Positions 52,981 through 63,258 of a DNA stretch of 64,000 bases are shown in pieces. The stretch lies in assembly GCF_030413595.1 (NCBI RefSeq), contig NZ_CP129238.1, positions 2,666,001 through 2,730,000 of the forward strand. The letters run 5' to 3'. Positions within the stretch are counted from its first letter, which is position 1. The number at the start of each line of letters is the position of its first letter. The stretch comes from Planococcus liqunii (GTDB lineage: Bacteria > Bacillota > Bacilli > Bacillales_A > Planococcaceae). The notes below the pieces were generated by a model. It was not told where the DNA came from, made no database searches, and was given only the letters and a program-made list of their open reading frames with translations. A program made the translations under genes and the position numbers.

Positions 52981-54681
52981 TTACTGTTTTCCTGAAATGT
53001 ATGCCCATTTGTAGCCGAAATCCCCGCCGAATGGATGAACAACTATGTCGTTGACATATGGTTTCTGCAGCGCCATGGCTCCTCGCTGATAAATCGGTGC
53101 AATAGCCGCGTCCTCTTCAATCAGGATGTGCTCAGCCTGCGCCATGGCATCCCAGCGTGCCGGAATATCGAGTGCCAGATCGCCTTTGGCTGATTCCACC
53201 AGTGCATCGAATTCAGGATTTGAGTAGCCCATTTTGTTTTGAGGAGATCCGGTTACAAACAAATCGATGAATGTCATCGGGTCTTGATAATCCGGGCCCC
53301 ATCCTGAATTTTGGATTTCAAAGTCCTGTGCTTCATCCAATTCCAGTCGGACATTGAAAGGAACTGTCTTGATGGAGATGGTCAGCCCTTCAAGGTTTTC
53401 TTCCAGCTGTGCTTTTAAATATTCATTCATCTTTTTGGATAGTTCGGTGTCGTCCCCTAAATATTCAATCGTGACTTCCGTCAATCCTTCTTCTTCCATC
53501 CCTTGTGCCCATAGTTTTTTCGCTTCTTCTGCATTGTATTCATTCATGTCGCCGTTGACTTCCCGGAAGTCTTCCTGGTTTTCATCAAATGTAAATTCAG
53601 CCGGCACCAGGTAGTTTGCTGGCAAAGAGCCGTTCGCAAGTACAACATCCACCAAATCTTGTTTGTTGAAAGCCATTGAAATTGCTCTTCGGATATTTTC
53701 ATTGGCCAATACAGTAGGCTGCCCATTCCGTTCCTGATTAAACTTCATATAAAAGATACTCGGTTCAAGTTCTCTTACCACTTCCGGGTCATCCGCGTAT
53801 TGCATGGCAAATTCACCAGATAAAGTGGTACGGTCTTTTTCTCCTGAATTGTAAAGGTTGAGCCCTGTCCCGGCATCTTTTACTACATCGACATTGATCG
53901 TTTCAAGTTTAACGGTTTCTGCATCCCAATACTCTGGATTTTTCTCCATTGACCAAGTTAAGCCGGTACCGTCCCAGTTTGTCAGGATAAACGGTCCATT
54001 GAACAGAAGGTTGTCTGAATTAGAAGCATATGCCCCGCCTTTTTCAGTGACGAAGGCTTCCTTTTGCGGCAGGAAAGTTCCGAAAGACATCAACGAAAGG
54101 AAATAAGGGACCGGACGTTCCAGCGTCACCACCAAAGTTTTGTCGTCCGTAGCCTCAATGCCAAGCTCTGCTTTATCCATCTTGCCTTCTGAAATTGCCG
54201 CCGCATTTTTAATGGTGCCGGCCATCATATAAGGACCATACGGAGAACCGGTGGCTGGATCTACGGCACGCTGCCAGGAGAAGACAAAGTCCTGAGCGGT
54301 GACAGGTGTACCGTCAGACCAGTTGGCTTCGCGAAGCTTAAATGTATAGGTCAACCCATCTTCGCTGACTTCCGGTTCCCCTTCTGCGATTGCCGGTTCT
54401 GCTATGTTTTCCTGATTCAGACGATACAATCCTTCATTGACGTTATTTAGAATATTAAAAGCCACTGTGTCTTCAGCTAAGGCAGAATCCATCGTTGGAA
54501 TTTCAGCACTTTCCATCAAATTCAGCACCTGTTCGGAATCCAACTCTCCTGAGGCACCGCCTTCAGTTCCTCCTTCTGAATTTTCTGGAGCCGGGCTATT
54601 ACTATTGCCGCTGCATGCTGCGAGAAAAAAACTAAATCCCAATGCCAAACAGAGAAACCAGTACATCTTCTTTCGATTCAC
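52981..54681 (-). CDS. Second OppA-type oligopeptide-binding lipoprotein (paralogue)
   Basis: 566-residue lipoprotein with lipobox FLAACSG (Cys23). From about residue 50 it is aligned almost residue for residue with OppA at 49360-51066, so the pair arose by duplication; the signal peptide and linker are the most diverged parts. No permease or ATPase follows it and it has its own terminator. It must work with OppBCDF or AppBCDF, presumably widening peptide choice. GTG start with AAGGAGG 8 nt upstream. The CodY-like sequence before its ribosome site (TTTTCCCGAAAA) has a one-base wider centre than that of oppA. Confidence 0.92.
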   Translation of the reverse strand: MNRKKMYWFLCLALGFSFFLAACSGNSNSPAPENSEGGTEGGASGELDSEQVLNLMESAEIPTMDSALAEDTVAFNILNNVNEGLYRLNQENIAEPAIAEGEPEVSEDGLTYTFKLREANWSDGTPVTAQDFVFSWQRAVDPATGSPYGPYMMAGTIKNAAAISEGKMDKAELGIEATDDKTLVVTLERPVPYFLSLMSFGTFLPQKEAFVTEKGGAYASNSDNLLFNGPFILTNWDGTGLTWSMEKNPEYWDAETVKLETINVDVVKDAGTGLNLYNSGEKDRTTLSGEFAMQYADDPEVVRELEPSIFYMKFNQERNGQPTVLANENIRRAISMAFNKQDLVDVVLANGSLPANYLVPAEFTFDENQEDFREVNGDMNEYNAEEAKKLWAQGMEEEGLTEVTIEYLGDDTELSKKMNEYLKAQLEENLEGLTISIKTVPFNVRLELDEAQDFEIQNSGWGPDYQDPMTFIDLFVTGSPQNKMGYSNPEFDALVESAKGDLALDIPARWDAMAQAEHILIEEDAAIAPIYQRGAMALQKPYVNDIVVHPFGGDFGYKWAYISGKQ

Positions 54682-54835
54682 TTAGCTCTCCTCCTTATTT
54701 TCCCGAAAAGTCTGTTAACTAGATTATACAACTTATAACCAAAGTGTATAGTATTTATTTGATATTTATCATCTATATGAACTCAAAATTATTATATATA
54801 ATAGTAGAAAGTCAAAAACATTTATTTTTTTAAAT

Positions 54836-54864
54836 CAAAAAGGGCTGCTATAAAAGCAGCCCTT
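54836..54864 (-). terminator. Terminator of the app operon
   Basis: 10-bp stem AAGGGCTGCT with AGCAGCCCTT (54840-54864, 5-nt loop), T run on the minus strand; separates appC from the second oppA. Confidence 0.88.
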
Positions 54865-54869
54865 CGGGT

Positions 54870-55787
54870 TTAACGCAATGATTTTGGATTTAAGGCGTCT
54901 TTCAAACCTTCACCAATAAAGTTGATGGAAAGGATTGTCAGGGTAATAACTAAAGCTGGCGGCATCCAAATCCATGGTTTGCCTTGCAAAACATCCGGCT
55001 CATTGGCAGAAGACAGCATATTGCCCCAGCTTGGCGTCGTTTGGGGAACTCCAAAACCTAAGTAGCTTAAAGCCGATTCCACGACAATCATGCTGGCAAA
55101 GATTAAGGTTCCTTGGACAATAATCGTCGACATAACATTCGGCAACAAGTGTTTTCGGATGACTTTCCACGGCGAACAGCCAATCGACAAGGCAGCGAGA
55201 ATGTATTCGTTCTCTTTTTCTGCCAGCACTTTACTGCGCACCAGCCGTGCCACACCGCCCCAGCTAAGTACCCCAATCACCATGATCAGCACCCAAAGGC
55301 CATCTACAATCCCATAGAGAACCGTATTCAATACAATAACGAAGACCAGGAACGGAAAGTTTAAAACGAAGTCAGTAAAGCGCATTAAAATGCTGTCTAC
55401 TGCCCCGCCAAAAAATCCTGCGATGGATCCGACTACCGTTCCGAGTGTAATAACCATCAACGTCGCACTAAAACCTACTAATAGAGAAACCCGTCCTCCG
55501 TAAAACAAACGCGTTAATACATCCCTTCCGCTTTTATCCGTTCCAAGAATATGTTCACCATTTGGCTGAATGTTCATAGAACTGATATTCACTTTTGTAA
55601 TATCTGGATTCGGCGACAGATAAGGCGCAAGAAACGGTGCCAGTAATGAGATAACAGTTACGATTATGATGAAAACTGTACTCACCATCGCCAATTTATT
55701 GCGCAAGAACTTTTTCCGGGCAATCTGCCATGGAGATAAGCTTCTTTCCGGCTTCTTCTGCTGTGTAATAGTGGTTGATGATGCCAT
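54870..55787 (-). CDS. appC: Oligopeptide ABC transporter permease AppC
   Basis: 305-residue OppC/DppC-type permease with six helices. The outer loop LGTDKSGRDVLTRLFYG and the EAA loop AALSIGCSPWKVIRKHLLPN are typical. Last gene of appDFABC, the same order as I recall for the B. subtilis app operon. A 12-nt gap separates it from appB. Confidence 0.94.
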   Translation of the reverse strand: MASSTTITQQKKPERSLSPWQIARKKFLRNKLAMVSTVFIIIVTVISLLAPFLAPYLSPNPDITKVNISSMNIQPNGEHILGTDKSGRDVLTRLFYGGRVSLLVGFSATLMVITLGTVVGSIAGFFGGAVDSILMRFTDFVLNFPFLVFVIVLNTVLYGIVDGLWVLIMVIGVLSWGGVARLVRSKVLAEKENEYILAALSIGCSPWKVIRKHLLPNVMSTIIVQGTLIFASMIVVESALSYLGFGVPQTTPSWGNMLSSANEPDVLQGKPWIWMPPALVITLTILSINFIGEGLKDALNPKSLR

Positions 55788-55799
55788 ATTTGCTCCCCC

Positions 55800-56765
55800 C
55801 TAATCCAAACGGATTCGTGGATCCACGATCCCATAAAGTATGTCTGCTATTAAATTTCCTGCTAATGTTAAAAATGACAAGAGCATCGTTAATGCCATCA
55901 AAGTCGGATAATCCTGGTTCGTTACCGAATCGAGGAACAATTGGCCGATTCCCGGATAGGTGAAAATGGTTTCTGTAATAATAGCTCCCCCAATCAATGC
56001 AGCAAAATCAAAGCCCAGGAACGTCACCAGTGGAATGATTGAATTCCGTAAAATATGGACGTTGTAAATTTTCTTCATCGGCGTACCTTTTGCCCGGGCT
56101 GTCCGCACGAAATCTTTCCGCGAGTTTTCAATGATGTCATTGCGGAGAAACTGCGTATAAGAGGCCGTGCTCATCGCCCCAAGTACAATGGCTGGCAGCA
56201 GGACATGATGCAGCCGGCTGAGCCAGTATTCAAGGGTGCCGTCTTCAATCAAAATATCTACAGATCCCCCGAACGGGAACCAGTTTAAATGGAATGAGAA
56301 AAAGTAAATCGCAAATACAGCTGCTACAAACGAAGGAATTGCCAGCATCACATAATTGATGCCTGCGATGGCGTTATCACCAATGGTGTACGGATTCCGT
56401 CCGGAATACATACCCATGATAAAAGCCAGGATATATGTGATCAATAGCGCCATTACACCAAGAAAGAGGGTGTTTGGAATTTTTTCCATGATGACATCTG
56501 CAACCGGCACTTTAAAACGCGTCGATTTGCCGAAGTCCCCTTGCACAAAATCCGTAACCCAATTAAAATACTGCACCGGTAACGGATCGTTATAGCCCAG
56601 TTTTTCTCTCATCTCTGCAATATACTCAGGATTCGTATTAAGTGGATCGATTTCACCGCTCAATGAATCGCCTGGCATTAGCTTGGCAAGGGAAAAAACA
56701 ACAATTGAAATAAGGATGAGCATAGGAATCATTCCAAGCAATCTTCTAAATGTGTATTTCAGCAT
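55800..56765 (-). CDS. appB: Oligopeptide ABC transporter permease AppB
   Basis: 321-residue OppB/DppB-type permease. It begins LKYTFRRLLGMIPMLILI; the outer loop PGDSLSGEIDPLNTNPEY and the EAA loop TARAKGTPMKKIYNVHILRN are present. Start choice: the ATG at 56765 is 7 nt from AAGGAG; the in-frame extension upstream lacks a ribosome site and runs through hairpins. Pairs with AppC. Confidence 0.94.
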   Translation of the reverse strand: MLKYTFRRLLGMIPMLILISIVVFSLAKLMPGDSLSGEIDPLNTNPEYIAEMREKLGYNDPLPVQYFNWVTDFVQGDFGKSTRFKVPVADVIMEKIPNTLFLGVMALLITYILAFIMGMYSGRNPYTIGDNAIAGINYVMLAIPSFVAAVFAIYFFSFHLNWFPFGGSVDILIEDGTLEYWLSRLHHVLLPAIVLGAMSTASYTQFLRNDIIENSRKDFVRTARAKGTPMKKIYNVHILRNSIIPLVTFLGFDFAALIGGAIITETIFTYPGIGQLFLDSVTNQDYPTLMALTMLLSFLTLAGNLIADILYGIVDPRIRLD

Positions 56766-56807
56766 ATATACTCTCCTTGTCCGTGTTAGTCTTAGTTGCG
56801 CTCTCCC

Positions 56808-56903
56808 GCACGGTAAGAGCTGCTTGCCTTCAAGCATTCCTTACCGTGCATAAGAGCATCCATATAATTATTCAACGATGGGCTTTTTCAGCCCATCGTT
56901 GAA
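56808..56903 (-). other. Two consecutive hairpins between appA and appB
   Basis: Hairpin 1: GCACGGTAAG (56808-56817) with CTTACCGTGC (56840-56849), inner GCTTG/CAAGC. Hairpin 2: 14-bp perfect stem TTCAACGATGGGCT (56871-56884) with AGCCCATCGTTGAA (56890-56903). Neither has a real T run, so they look like RNA-stability or processing elements protecting the appA 3' end rather than full terminators. Confidence 0.7.
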
Positions 56904-56919
56904 TGTTGAGACTTGCTTG

Positions 56920-58647
56920 TTATTCTGTTACAAACCATTCAGCTGGGCTGTTTGAGCCGGAGACATCGTATTTCGTCCCGCCGACACGCTTGCTTTCAGC
57001 TACGATTTCTTCTAATTCTGCAATATAAAGCATTGGAACTTCTTCGTTTACAATCTTTTGCCATTCGATATACAAATCAGTACGTTTTTGCTGGTCCGTA
57101 CCGACAATATCAATATTCAAAGCATCATCGAGCAATTTATCCGATTTAGGATTATTGTAGCGAGGGTAGTTCCATAATTGGTTTGCTTTCCAAAGGCCAG
57201 ATGGATCCGGATCTGTACCAGTTCCCCATCCTCCGAAGAATGTTTCAATAGAAGGATCGTCTTTTTCGATCATTTCATAGTACAAGTTAACTTCGACCAT
57301 TTCCAATTCTGATTTAATGCCGACTTCTTCCCAATATTGCGTAATCGCTTGTGCACGTGACTCGAACGTCGGGTTTCCTGTTGCATAGTGGGAGAATTTC
57401 ACAACAAACTCATCGCCGTTCGGATCTTCACGGAAGCCGTCGCCATTTGTATCTTTGTATCCGGCAGCATCCAGCATTTCTTTTGATTTTTCCGGATCGT
57501 ATTCATACGTGTTCAATTCGCTGTCGTCTGCAGCGTTCCAGTGAGCAGTCGGAACCGGTTTGTTTGCAACTTTCGCGTAGCCGAAGAAGAAAGCATCAAC
57601 CCATTCCTGGCGGTTGATGGCGTACATCATCGCTTGGCGAAGTTCTTTGCTCTGATATTTTGGAAGTTCTTCAGTGATGGTCTGTTTTTCATTATCGAAC
57701 TTGCCAAGCTTGAATCCTACATAGTAGTAAGATAGCCCAGGGTACGTAATGATATCTACATTTTCCAAAGGCTCTACTTCAGGGCCTGAAACCGGCTGAA
57801 GGCTGATCATATCTACATCGCCGTTTTGCAAAGCGCCAACTACTGAAGAGTTGTCGATTACACGGACTACGATTTTATCCAAGTTCACATCGCCATTCCA
57901 GTATTCATCGAAACGTGACATTTCAACAGATTCACCAGGGACGATTTTATCCACTTTGAATGGCCCGATGCCGATTGGCGTTGTACGCACCCATTCAGAT
58001 GCCGACATCTCAGCAACTGGAACATCTCCAAGTACAGATTCCGGGAGCGGGTAAGACCAAAGGTTTGTTAAATTATTTACTCGAGGCTGGTCAAAAGTGA
58101 TGTTGATTTCGTAGTCATTCACGACTTCAACCCCGGAAATTGTATCGGCTTCTCCTTTGCGGAAAGCTTCTGCGCCCTCAATTGTCTGGACGTTTGTATA
58201 GCGAGGGCCGTCATAGTCAGGGCTCGCGATTGTTTCAAAAGCGAATAACCAGTCATTAACTGTCAGTTCTTCGCCATTATGCCATTTTACGCCTTCTTTG
58301 AACTTGAAGTTGAAGACTTTATTGTCTTCTGTTGTCCAAGAAGCTACGTTTGGTTCGGGTTCTAATTTTTCATTGTAGTTAATCAAAGATTCATCAAACA
58401 GACCGATAATTTGTGCATCTGTCTCAATGCCGTAAAATGCGTAGTTGAAAAGACCTTCAGGTGGAGTATCAATTCCGTAAACCATCGTACCGCCTTTTTG
58501 CGGTTCGCCTTCTGCTGCTGAATCTTTGCCGTCGTCTTTGGATGCATTATCTTTTGACGAGCTGTCTTCCTCTCCCCCACAAGCTGCCAAAAATGCAGCA
58601 AGGGCAAGAATCAATGCAAATAGCCAGAATATCTTCCTGTTCTTCAT
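56920..58647 (-). CDS. appA: Oligopeptide-binding lipoprotein AppA
   Basis: 575-residue peptide-binding lipoprotein. Lipobox FLAACGG (Cys23), acidic linker with Asp/Lys/Ser, then the SBP family 5 fold: TEDNKVFNFKFKEGVKWHNGEELTVNDW-like segment near 105-130 and KELRQAMMYAINRQEWVDAFF near 310-330. It is clearly different from the OppA pair and closer to AppA/DppA proteins. AGGGGG lies 8 nt before the ATG. Centre gene of appDFABC. Confidence 0.93.
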   Translation of the reverse strand: MKNRKIFWLFALILALAAFLAACGGEEDSSSKDNASKDDGKDSAAEGEPQKGGTMVYGIDTPPEGLFNYAFYGIETDAQIIGLFDESLINYNEKLEPEPNVASWTTEDNKVFNFKFKEGVKWHNGEELTVNDWLFAFETIASPDYDGPRYTNVQTIEGAEAFRKGEADTISGVEVVNDYEINITFDQPRVNNLTNLWSYPLPESVLGDVPVAEMSASEWVRTTPIGIGPFKVDKIVPGESVEMSRFDEYWNGDVNLDKIVVRVIDNSSVVGALQNGDVDMISLQPVSGPEVEPLENVDIITYPGLSYYYVGFKLGKFDNEKQTITEELPKYQSKELRQAMMYAINRQEWVDAFFFGYAKVANKPVPTAHWNAADDSELNTYEYDPEKSKEMLDAAGYKDTNGDGFREDPNGDEFVVKFSHYATGNPTFESRAQAITQYWEEVGIKSELEMVEVNLYYEMIEKDDPSIETFFGGWGTGTDPDPSGLWKANQLWNYPRYNNPKSDKLLDDALNIDIVGTDQQKRTDLYIEWQKIVNEEVPMLYIAELEEIVAESKRVGGTKYDVSGSNSPAEWFVTE

Positions 58648-58675
58648 TCATTTTCCCCCTAAATGTTTTTTTGAT

Positions 58676-59686
58676 TTAATACAGCAAACACGCAACATGA
58701 TGGCCCGGCCGCACTTCTTTTAATGGCGGCTTCTCTTTCGAGCAGATATCCATTGCCATTGGGCAGCGCGTATGGAACGGGCATCCCGACGGCGGATTTT
58801 GCGGGCTTGGTACATCGCCCTGCAGCACAATCCGTTCTTTCTTAATCGCCGTATTCGGTTCCGGGATTGCAGAAATCAAAGCCTGTGTGTAGGGATGCAG
58901 CGGTTCTCTGTATAAATCTCTATTTGAAGCAAGCTCAACGAGATTGCCCAAATACATCACTCCGATTCGATCGCTCATATGTTTTACCACGCTAAGATCA
59001 TGCGCAATGAACAAATAAGTTAAATCGAATTCTTTCTGCAAATCTTTCAGCAGGTTCAATACTTGTGATTGGACCGAAACATCCAATGCCGAAACCGGCT
59101 CATCGGCCACAATCAATTTTGGGTTTAGCGCGAGTGCTCGGGCAATCCCGATGCGCTGCCGCTGGCCTCCAGAGAATTCATGGGCATATTTGTAATAGGC
59201 CTCCTCAGGAAGTCCGACGCGAGTCAGTAAAGACTTAATCTCTTGTTCCAACTGTTCCTTATTGCGCTTTTCGTAATTGAGAATTGGTTCGGCAACTATA
59301 TCTCCAACCATTTGCATCGGGTTCAATGATGCATAAGGGTCCTGGAAAACCATTTGAAAATCGCGTCGTGCTTTTTGAAGTTTGGATCCCGACACTTTGG
59401 TGATATCTTTTCCTTCGAAAAGTATTTTGCCATCGGTAGGCTTTAACAACCGCAGTATGGTACGGCCAGTCGTTGATTTCCCACAGCCGGACTCTCCGAC
59501 GAGCCCGAGTGTCTCTCCTCTTCGGATGGTGAAAGAAACATCATCCACCGCTTTCACATTGCCAACCACTCGCTTAAAAAAACCGCCGGTCACAGGATAA
59601 TAGGTTTTAAGATTCTGCACGTCCAGCAGAACTTCCCTGCTTTCCAAGCTATCAATTCTTTCTTGTATGAAATCTCTTGTTGTCAT
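58676..59686 (-). CDS. appF: Oligopeptide ABC transporter ATP-binding protein AppF
   Basis: 336-residue ATPase subunit. Walker [13 protein letters not shown], signature [16 protein letters not shown], Walker [14 protein letters not shown]-loop IAHDLSVV. The C-terminal Cys motif [15 protein letters not shown], absent from OppF here, is typical of the Opp/Dpp ATPase extension. Start choice: the ATG at 59686 has GAAGGGG 10 nt upstream and overlaps the appD stop by 4 nt; a 22-codon extension is not supported. Confidence 0.95.
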   Translation of the reverse strand: MTTRDFIQERIDSLESREVLLDVQNLKTYYPVTGGFFKRVVGNVKAVDDVSFTIRRGETLGLVGESGCGKSTTGRTILRLLKPTDGKILFEGKDITKVSGSKLQKARRDFQMVFQDPYASLNPMQMVGDIVAEPILNYEKRNKEQLEQEIKSLLTRVGLPEEAYYKYAHEFSGGQRQRIGIARALALNPKLIVADEPVSALDVSVQSQVLNLLKDLQKEFDLTYLFIAHDLSVVKHMSDRIGVMYLGNLVELASNRDLYREPLHPYTQALISAIPEPNTAIKKERIVLQGDVPSPQNPPSGCPFHTRCPMAMDICSKEKPPLKEVRPGHHVACLLY

Positions 59687-60729
59687 AAAACAGTAGCCCC
59701 TTCTTTTTGTGGTTTTTGTCCTTCCGGCCAGCTTTCTTCGTAAAGAAGGCACGCAGCTTCATGGTCTCGTGCCACTGCCCCGAGCTGAGGCGTTACAGTC
59801 AAACATTCCGGCATTGCTTTCGGACAACGGTTCGCAAACCGGCAGCCCACTTGAGGCATATTTATAATAGAAGGAACCAATCCATCAATCGTCGCTAATT
59901 TCTCTACATCTTCATCCATTTTCGGAATGGCTTTCATTAGTAAGTCTGTATAAGGGTGCTTAGGGTGGTTGAAAAGTTCGTCTACTGACGCCCGTTCTGC
60001 AATTTTCCCAGCATACATGACAATGACCTCGTCACAGATTTCCGCAACTACCCCAAGATCGTGTGTAATCAGGATAATGGACATGTCATTGGTTTCCTGA
60101 ATGCCTTTCAGCAATTCCAGAATCTGCGCCTGCACCGTTACATCGAGCGCAGTAGTCGGCTCATCGGCAATCAGCAATTTGGGCTGGCAGGCAATCGCCA
60201 TCGCAATCATGACACGCTGCCTCATCCCGCCCGACAATTGGTGGGGGTATTCGTTCACGATTTTATCAGCGCGGGGGATTCCGACACTTTTAAGCAGTGA
60301 AACCGAACGGAGGCGTGCTTCTTTTTTCGTGATGTTTTCATGGTTCAATATCACTTCTTCGATTTGGTAACCTATCGTAAAGACGGGATTGAGTGAAGTC
60401 ATCGGCTCCTGAAAAATCATGGATATATCTTTTCCTCGGAGTTTATTCATTTTCTTATCCGACAGCTTGGATATGTTTTCACCTTCGAATTCAATTTCGC
60501 CGCCGCGGATCTTGCCGATTCCCGATGGCAGCAACTGCATGATCGACAGCGACATTACACTTTTTCCACAGCCTGATTCTCCAACAATCCCAATAATTTT
60601 CTTGCGGTTTACGTCAAATGAAACGCCTTCTACAGCGTTGTAAAATTCTCCATCAATTTTAAAGCCGGTTTGAAGATTTTTTACTCGAAGAAGGGGTGCC
60701 GTCTTATCGGATGAGTATTTAACTGTCAT
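59683..60729 (-). CDS. appD: Oligopeptide ABC transporter ATP-binding protein AppD
   Basis: 348-residue ATPase subunit, first gene of the app operon. Walker [13 protein letters not shown], signature LSGGMRQRVMIAMAIA, Walker B LLIADEPTTALD, H-loop LITHDLGVV. C-terminal Cys cluster GCRFANRCPKAMPEC may hold an iron-sulphur cluster or zinc as suggested for relatives. It forms the heterodimer with AppF. GAGGTG-type ribosome site before the ATG at 60729. Confidence 0.95.
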   Translation of the reverse strand: MTVKYSSDKTAPLLRVKNLQTGFKIDGEFYNAVEGVSFDVNRKKIIGIVGESGCGKSVMSLSIMQLLPSGIGKIRGGEIEFEGENISKLSDKKMNKLRGKDISMIFQEPMTSLNPVFTIGYQIEEVILNHENITKKEARLRSVSLLKSVGIPRADKIVNEYPHQLSGGMRQRVMIAMAIACQPKLLIADEPTTALDVTVQAQILELLKGIQETNDMSIILITHDLGVVAEICDEVIVMYAGKIAERASVDELFNHPKHPYTDLLMKAIPKMDEDVEKLATIDGLVPSIINMPQVGCRFANRCPKAMPECLTVTPQLGAVARDHEAACLLYEESWPEGQKPQKEGATVL

Positions 60730-60934
60730 GTCAACACCTCAAAATTCTTTTTTTTCTGTTAATTTGGATTGATTAAAGTTTATTACAAAAACATTACATA
60801 ATCAATGTATTTTTCAAAATTTTAGTAATCGTTAAACTATTCCGTAAACTTAAATAAGACTGAAAACCTTATGGACTAAGGTTTTGTTAGTATTGTATTT
60901 AACTTTATTTTTTTGGATAAATTTCCTTAAATAT
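60730..60934 (-). promoter_or_regulatory. Leader and promoter region of the app operon
   Basis: AT-rich, no ORF. On the minus strand TTGATT (60805-60800), 17-nt spacer, TAAACT (60782-60777) form a plausible SigA promoter about 50 nt before appD. Just upstream, ATTTTTCAAAATTTT (60809-60823) matches only 11 of 15 CodY positions, too weak to call. Confidence 0.45.
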
Positions 60935-60965
60935 AAAAAAACCGCCAGGCTTTAGCAGCCTGACG
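60935..60965 (-). terminator. Terminator of fabH-fabF
   Basis: Stem CGTCAGGCT with AGCCTGGCG (60943-60951/60957-60965, one G-U pair) and a T run on the minus strand. Confidence 0.85.
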
Positions 60966-60979
60966 ATTAACTTCAAATA

Positions 60980-62221
60980 TTATTCTTTGAATTTCTTTAA
61001 TACGATGGAGGCATTGTGGCCGCCAAATCCTAATGAGTTGCTCATTGCATAGGTGAAATCACCAAGCCGCGCTTCGTTTGGTACATAATCCAAATCGCAT
61101 TCCTCATCTGGTGTACTATAGTTGATTGTCGGCGGCATGATGCCTTCCTTCAGAGACAAGGCAGTGAAAATAGCTTCTACGCCACCTGCAGCGCCAAGCA
61201 AATGGCCTGTCATTGATTTTGTTGAACTCATGCCCAATTTATAAGCATGTTCCCCGAATACAGTTTTGACTGCCATCGTTTCAAACAAATCGTTGTATGG
61301 CGTACTCGTTCCATGGGCATTGATATAGCCAATCGACGTTTTTTCAACGCCGCCGTCAGCCAATGCTTGCTCCATTGCACGGGCCGCGCCTTCTCCTCCT
61401 GGAGCTGGAGCGGTAATATGATGGGCGTCGCCTGTAGAACCGTAGCCAACGATCTCTGCATAAATTTTGGCACCGCGTGCTTTAGCATGTTCATACTCTT
61501 CCAAGATCACAATCCCGGCGCCTTCCCCAATGACAAATCCGTCACGGTTTTTATCAAATGGACGGGAAGCTGTCGCTGCATCCGGGTTCGTCGTCAATGC
61601 CGTATTTGCAGTGAAGCCGGCAACGGACAAGCGTGTGATCGGTGCTTCTGCGCCTCCGGAAATCATTACATCGGCATCACCGCGCTGAATCACTTTAAAG
61701 GCATCGCCTATTGAGTTCGTGCCGGAAGCACATGCAGTAACCGAACAGGAGTTGATGGCTTTTGCGCCAAAGTAAATGGAGACTTGGCCCGATGCCATAT
61801 CCGGAATAATCATTGGCACGAAGAACGGACTTACTCGACGCACGCCGCGATTATTCAATACTTCCAACTGGTTTTCGATTGTTTCCATTCCACCAATTCC
61901 TGATCCAATCCAAACGCCTGTCCGAAGAGCCGTTTTTTCATCCAGCTCAAGATTGGCATCTTTCATCGCCATAATGGATGATGCCAATGCGTAATGCGTA
62001 AAACGGTCCATTTTTCTGGCTTCTTTTTTCTCGATATAGTCTTCTATGGAAAAGTCTTTAATTTCGGCAGCTACTTTAGCCGGATACTGGTCCGCGTCCA
62101 ATCTTGTCAGTGGACCAACTCCTGATACGCCATTTTTTACGGATTCCCAAGTTGTCTCTATGTTGTTTCCTAATGGAGTTACAGCACCGACTCCAGTGAT
62201 TACTACTCGACGATTCGTCAT
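60980..62221 (-). CDS. fabF: Beta-ketoacyl-ACP synthase II FabF
   Basis: 413-residue elongating condensing enzyme of fatty-acid synthesis (malonyl-ACP plus acyl-ACP). Catalytic triad: Cys164 in [10 protein letters not shown], His in [11 protein letters not shown] and His in [14 protein letters not shown]; the FGGHNASIV end motif is intact. Start choice: the ATG at 62221 with AAAGGA 10 nt upstream; nine further codons upstream overlap the ribosome site. Co-transcribed with fabH, 27 nt upstream. Confidence 0.97.
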   Translation of the reverse strand: MTNRRVVITGVGAVTPLGNNIETTWESVKNGVSGVGPLTRLDADQYPAKVAAEIKDFSIEDYIEKKEARKMDRFTHYALASSIMAMKDANLELDEKTALRTGVWIGSGIGGMETIENQLEVLNNRGVRRVSPFFVPMIIPDMASGQVSIYFGAKAINSCSVTACASGTNSIGDAFKVIQRGDADVMISGGAEAPITRLSVAGFTANTALTTNPDAATASRPFDKNRDGFVIGEGAGIVILEEYEHAKARGAKIYAEIVGYGSTGDAHHITAPAPGGEGAARAMEQALADGGVEKTSIGYINAHGTSTPYNDLFETMAVKTVFGEHAYKLGMSSTKSMTGHLLGAAGGVEAIFTALSLKEGIMPPTINYSTPDEECDLDYVPNEARLGDFTYAMSNSLGFGGHNASIVLKKFKE

Positions 62222-62248
62222 TCTATCTTCTTCCTTTCGATTGTACAA

Positions 62249-63181
62249 TTATTTGCCCCATCTCATTGCTATTGCGCCCCAAGTCAATCCGCCGCCAAAG
62301 CCGACCATCACGACGACATCATCTTCTTTGATCCGTCCCTCTTCGACATCTTCGACCAGTGAAATCGGAATAGAAGCTGCAGATGTATTGCCGTATTTAT
62401 GGATAGTCTTCGACATTTTTTCAATCGGCAGGCCTAAACGTTCTCTTGACGCTTCCATAATCCGGATATTCGCCTGGTGCGGAATCAGGAAGCTTACGTC
62501 TTCCTGGCTTAGCCCTGCTTTTTCAATAACATTTGCCGCAGATTCGCCCATTTGGCGAACAGCGAATTTAAACACTTCACGCCCATTCATCACCAAGTAT
62601 TCATCTTGGTACAAATGTTTTCCGCCAGTGCCGTCCGCTCCCAGCTCAAAGGAAAGGATTCCGCGCCCTTCCGATACTTTCCCGAGAACAGCAGCTCCTG
62701 CTCCGTCACCGAAAAGCACAGCCGTGTTGCGGTCTTCCCAGTTAGTGATTTTAGATAATTTTTCTACTCCCACAACGAGAACATATTTATATACATCAGA
62801 TTCAATAAATTGTTTTGCAGTTACGAGTCCATACATAAATCCTGCACATGCAGCCGAAAGGTCCATTGCAGCAGCATTGACTGCGCCAATTTCCTGTTGG
62901 ATGGCACATGACATCGAAGGGAACGGCTGGTCCGGTGTGACGGTCGCAACCAGAATCAGACCGATTTCCGCCGGGTCTATTCCAGCATCCTCAATGGCTT
63001 TCTTCGCTGCGTCCAACGCCATATGGGAGGTGTCCTGATCATCTTTTGCAATCCGGCGCTCTTCAATCCCGGTCATCGTACGGATCCATTCATCTGAAGT
63101 ATCCATGCGTTTTTCCAGATCGAAATTCGTTAGCTTATCTTCAGGCAGGCATCTGCCTATGCCGATAATTCCTGCATTCAT
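62249..63181 (-). CDS. fabH: Beta-ketoacyl-ACP synthase III FabH
   Basis: 310-residue initiating condensing enzyme that joins an acyl-CoA primer (branched in most Bacilli) to malonyl-ACP. Catalytic Cys112 ([11 protein letters not shown]), His in [13 protein letters not shown] and the following Asn ([12 protein letters not shown]). First gene of fabH-fabF, with AGAGGG 7 nt before the ATG. Its promoter is overlapped by a FapR-type operator, so malonyl-CoA level should control it together with fabI. Confidence 0.97.
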   Translation of the reverse strand: MNAGIIGIGRCLPEDKLTNFDLEKRMDTSDEWIRTMTGIEERRIAKDDQDTSHMALDAAKKAIEDAGIDPAEIGLILVATVTPDQPFPSMSCAIQQEIGAVNAAAMDLSAACAGFMYGLVTAKQFIESDVYKYVLVVGVEKLSKITNWEDRNTAVLFGDGAGAAVLGKVSEGRGILSFELGADGTGGKHLYQDEYLVMNGREVFKFAVRQMGESAANVIEKAGLSQEDVSFLIPHQANIRIMEASRERLGLPIEKMSKTIHKYGNTSAASIPISLVEDVEEGRIKEDDVVVMVGFGGGLTWGAIAMRWGK

Positions 63182-63212
63182 TATTGGTCCCTCTTTTCAA
63201 TTAACATCAATT

Positions 63213-63258
63213 ATTAGTACCTGGTAATAATAATACGCCCTTTCATCAATTTTTTCAA
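63213..63258 (-). promoter_or_regulatory. fabH promoter with FapR-type operator
   Basis: Minus strand: -35 TTGAAA (63258-63253), 17-nt spacer, -10 TATTAT (63235-63230), and the operator ATTAGTACCTGGTAATAAT (63213-63231, + strand) overlapping the -10 and start site. Half-sites TTAGTA and TAATAA fit FapR. Same arrangement as at fabI. Confidence 0.8.

Noticed and set aside
60809..60823. CodY box before appD
   Set aside because: Only 11 of 15 positions match in an AT-rich region; not distinguishable from background.
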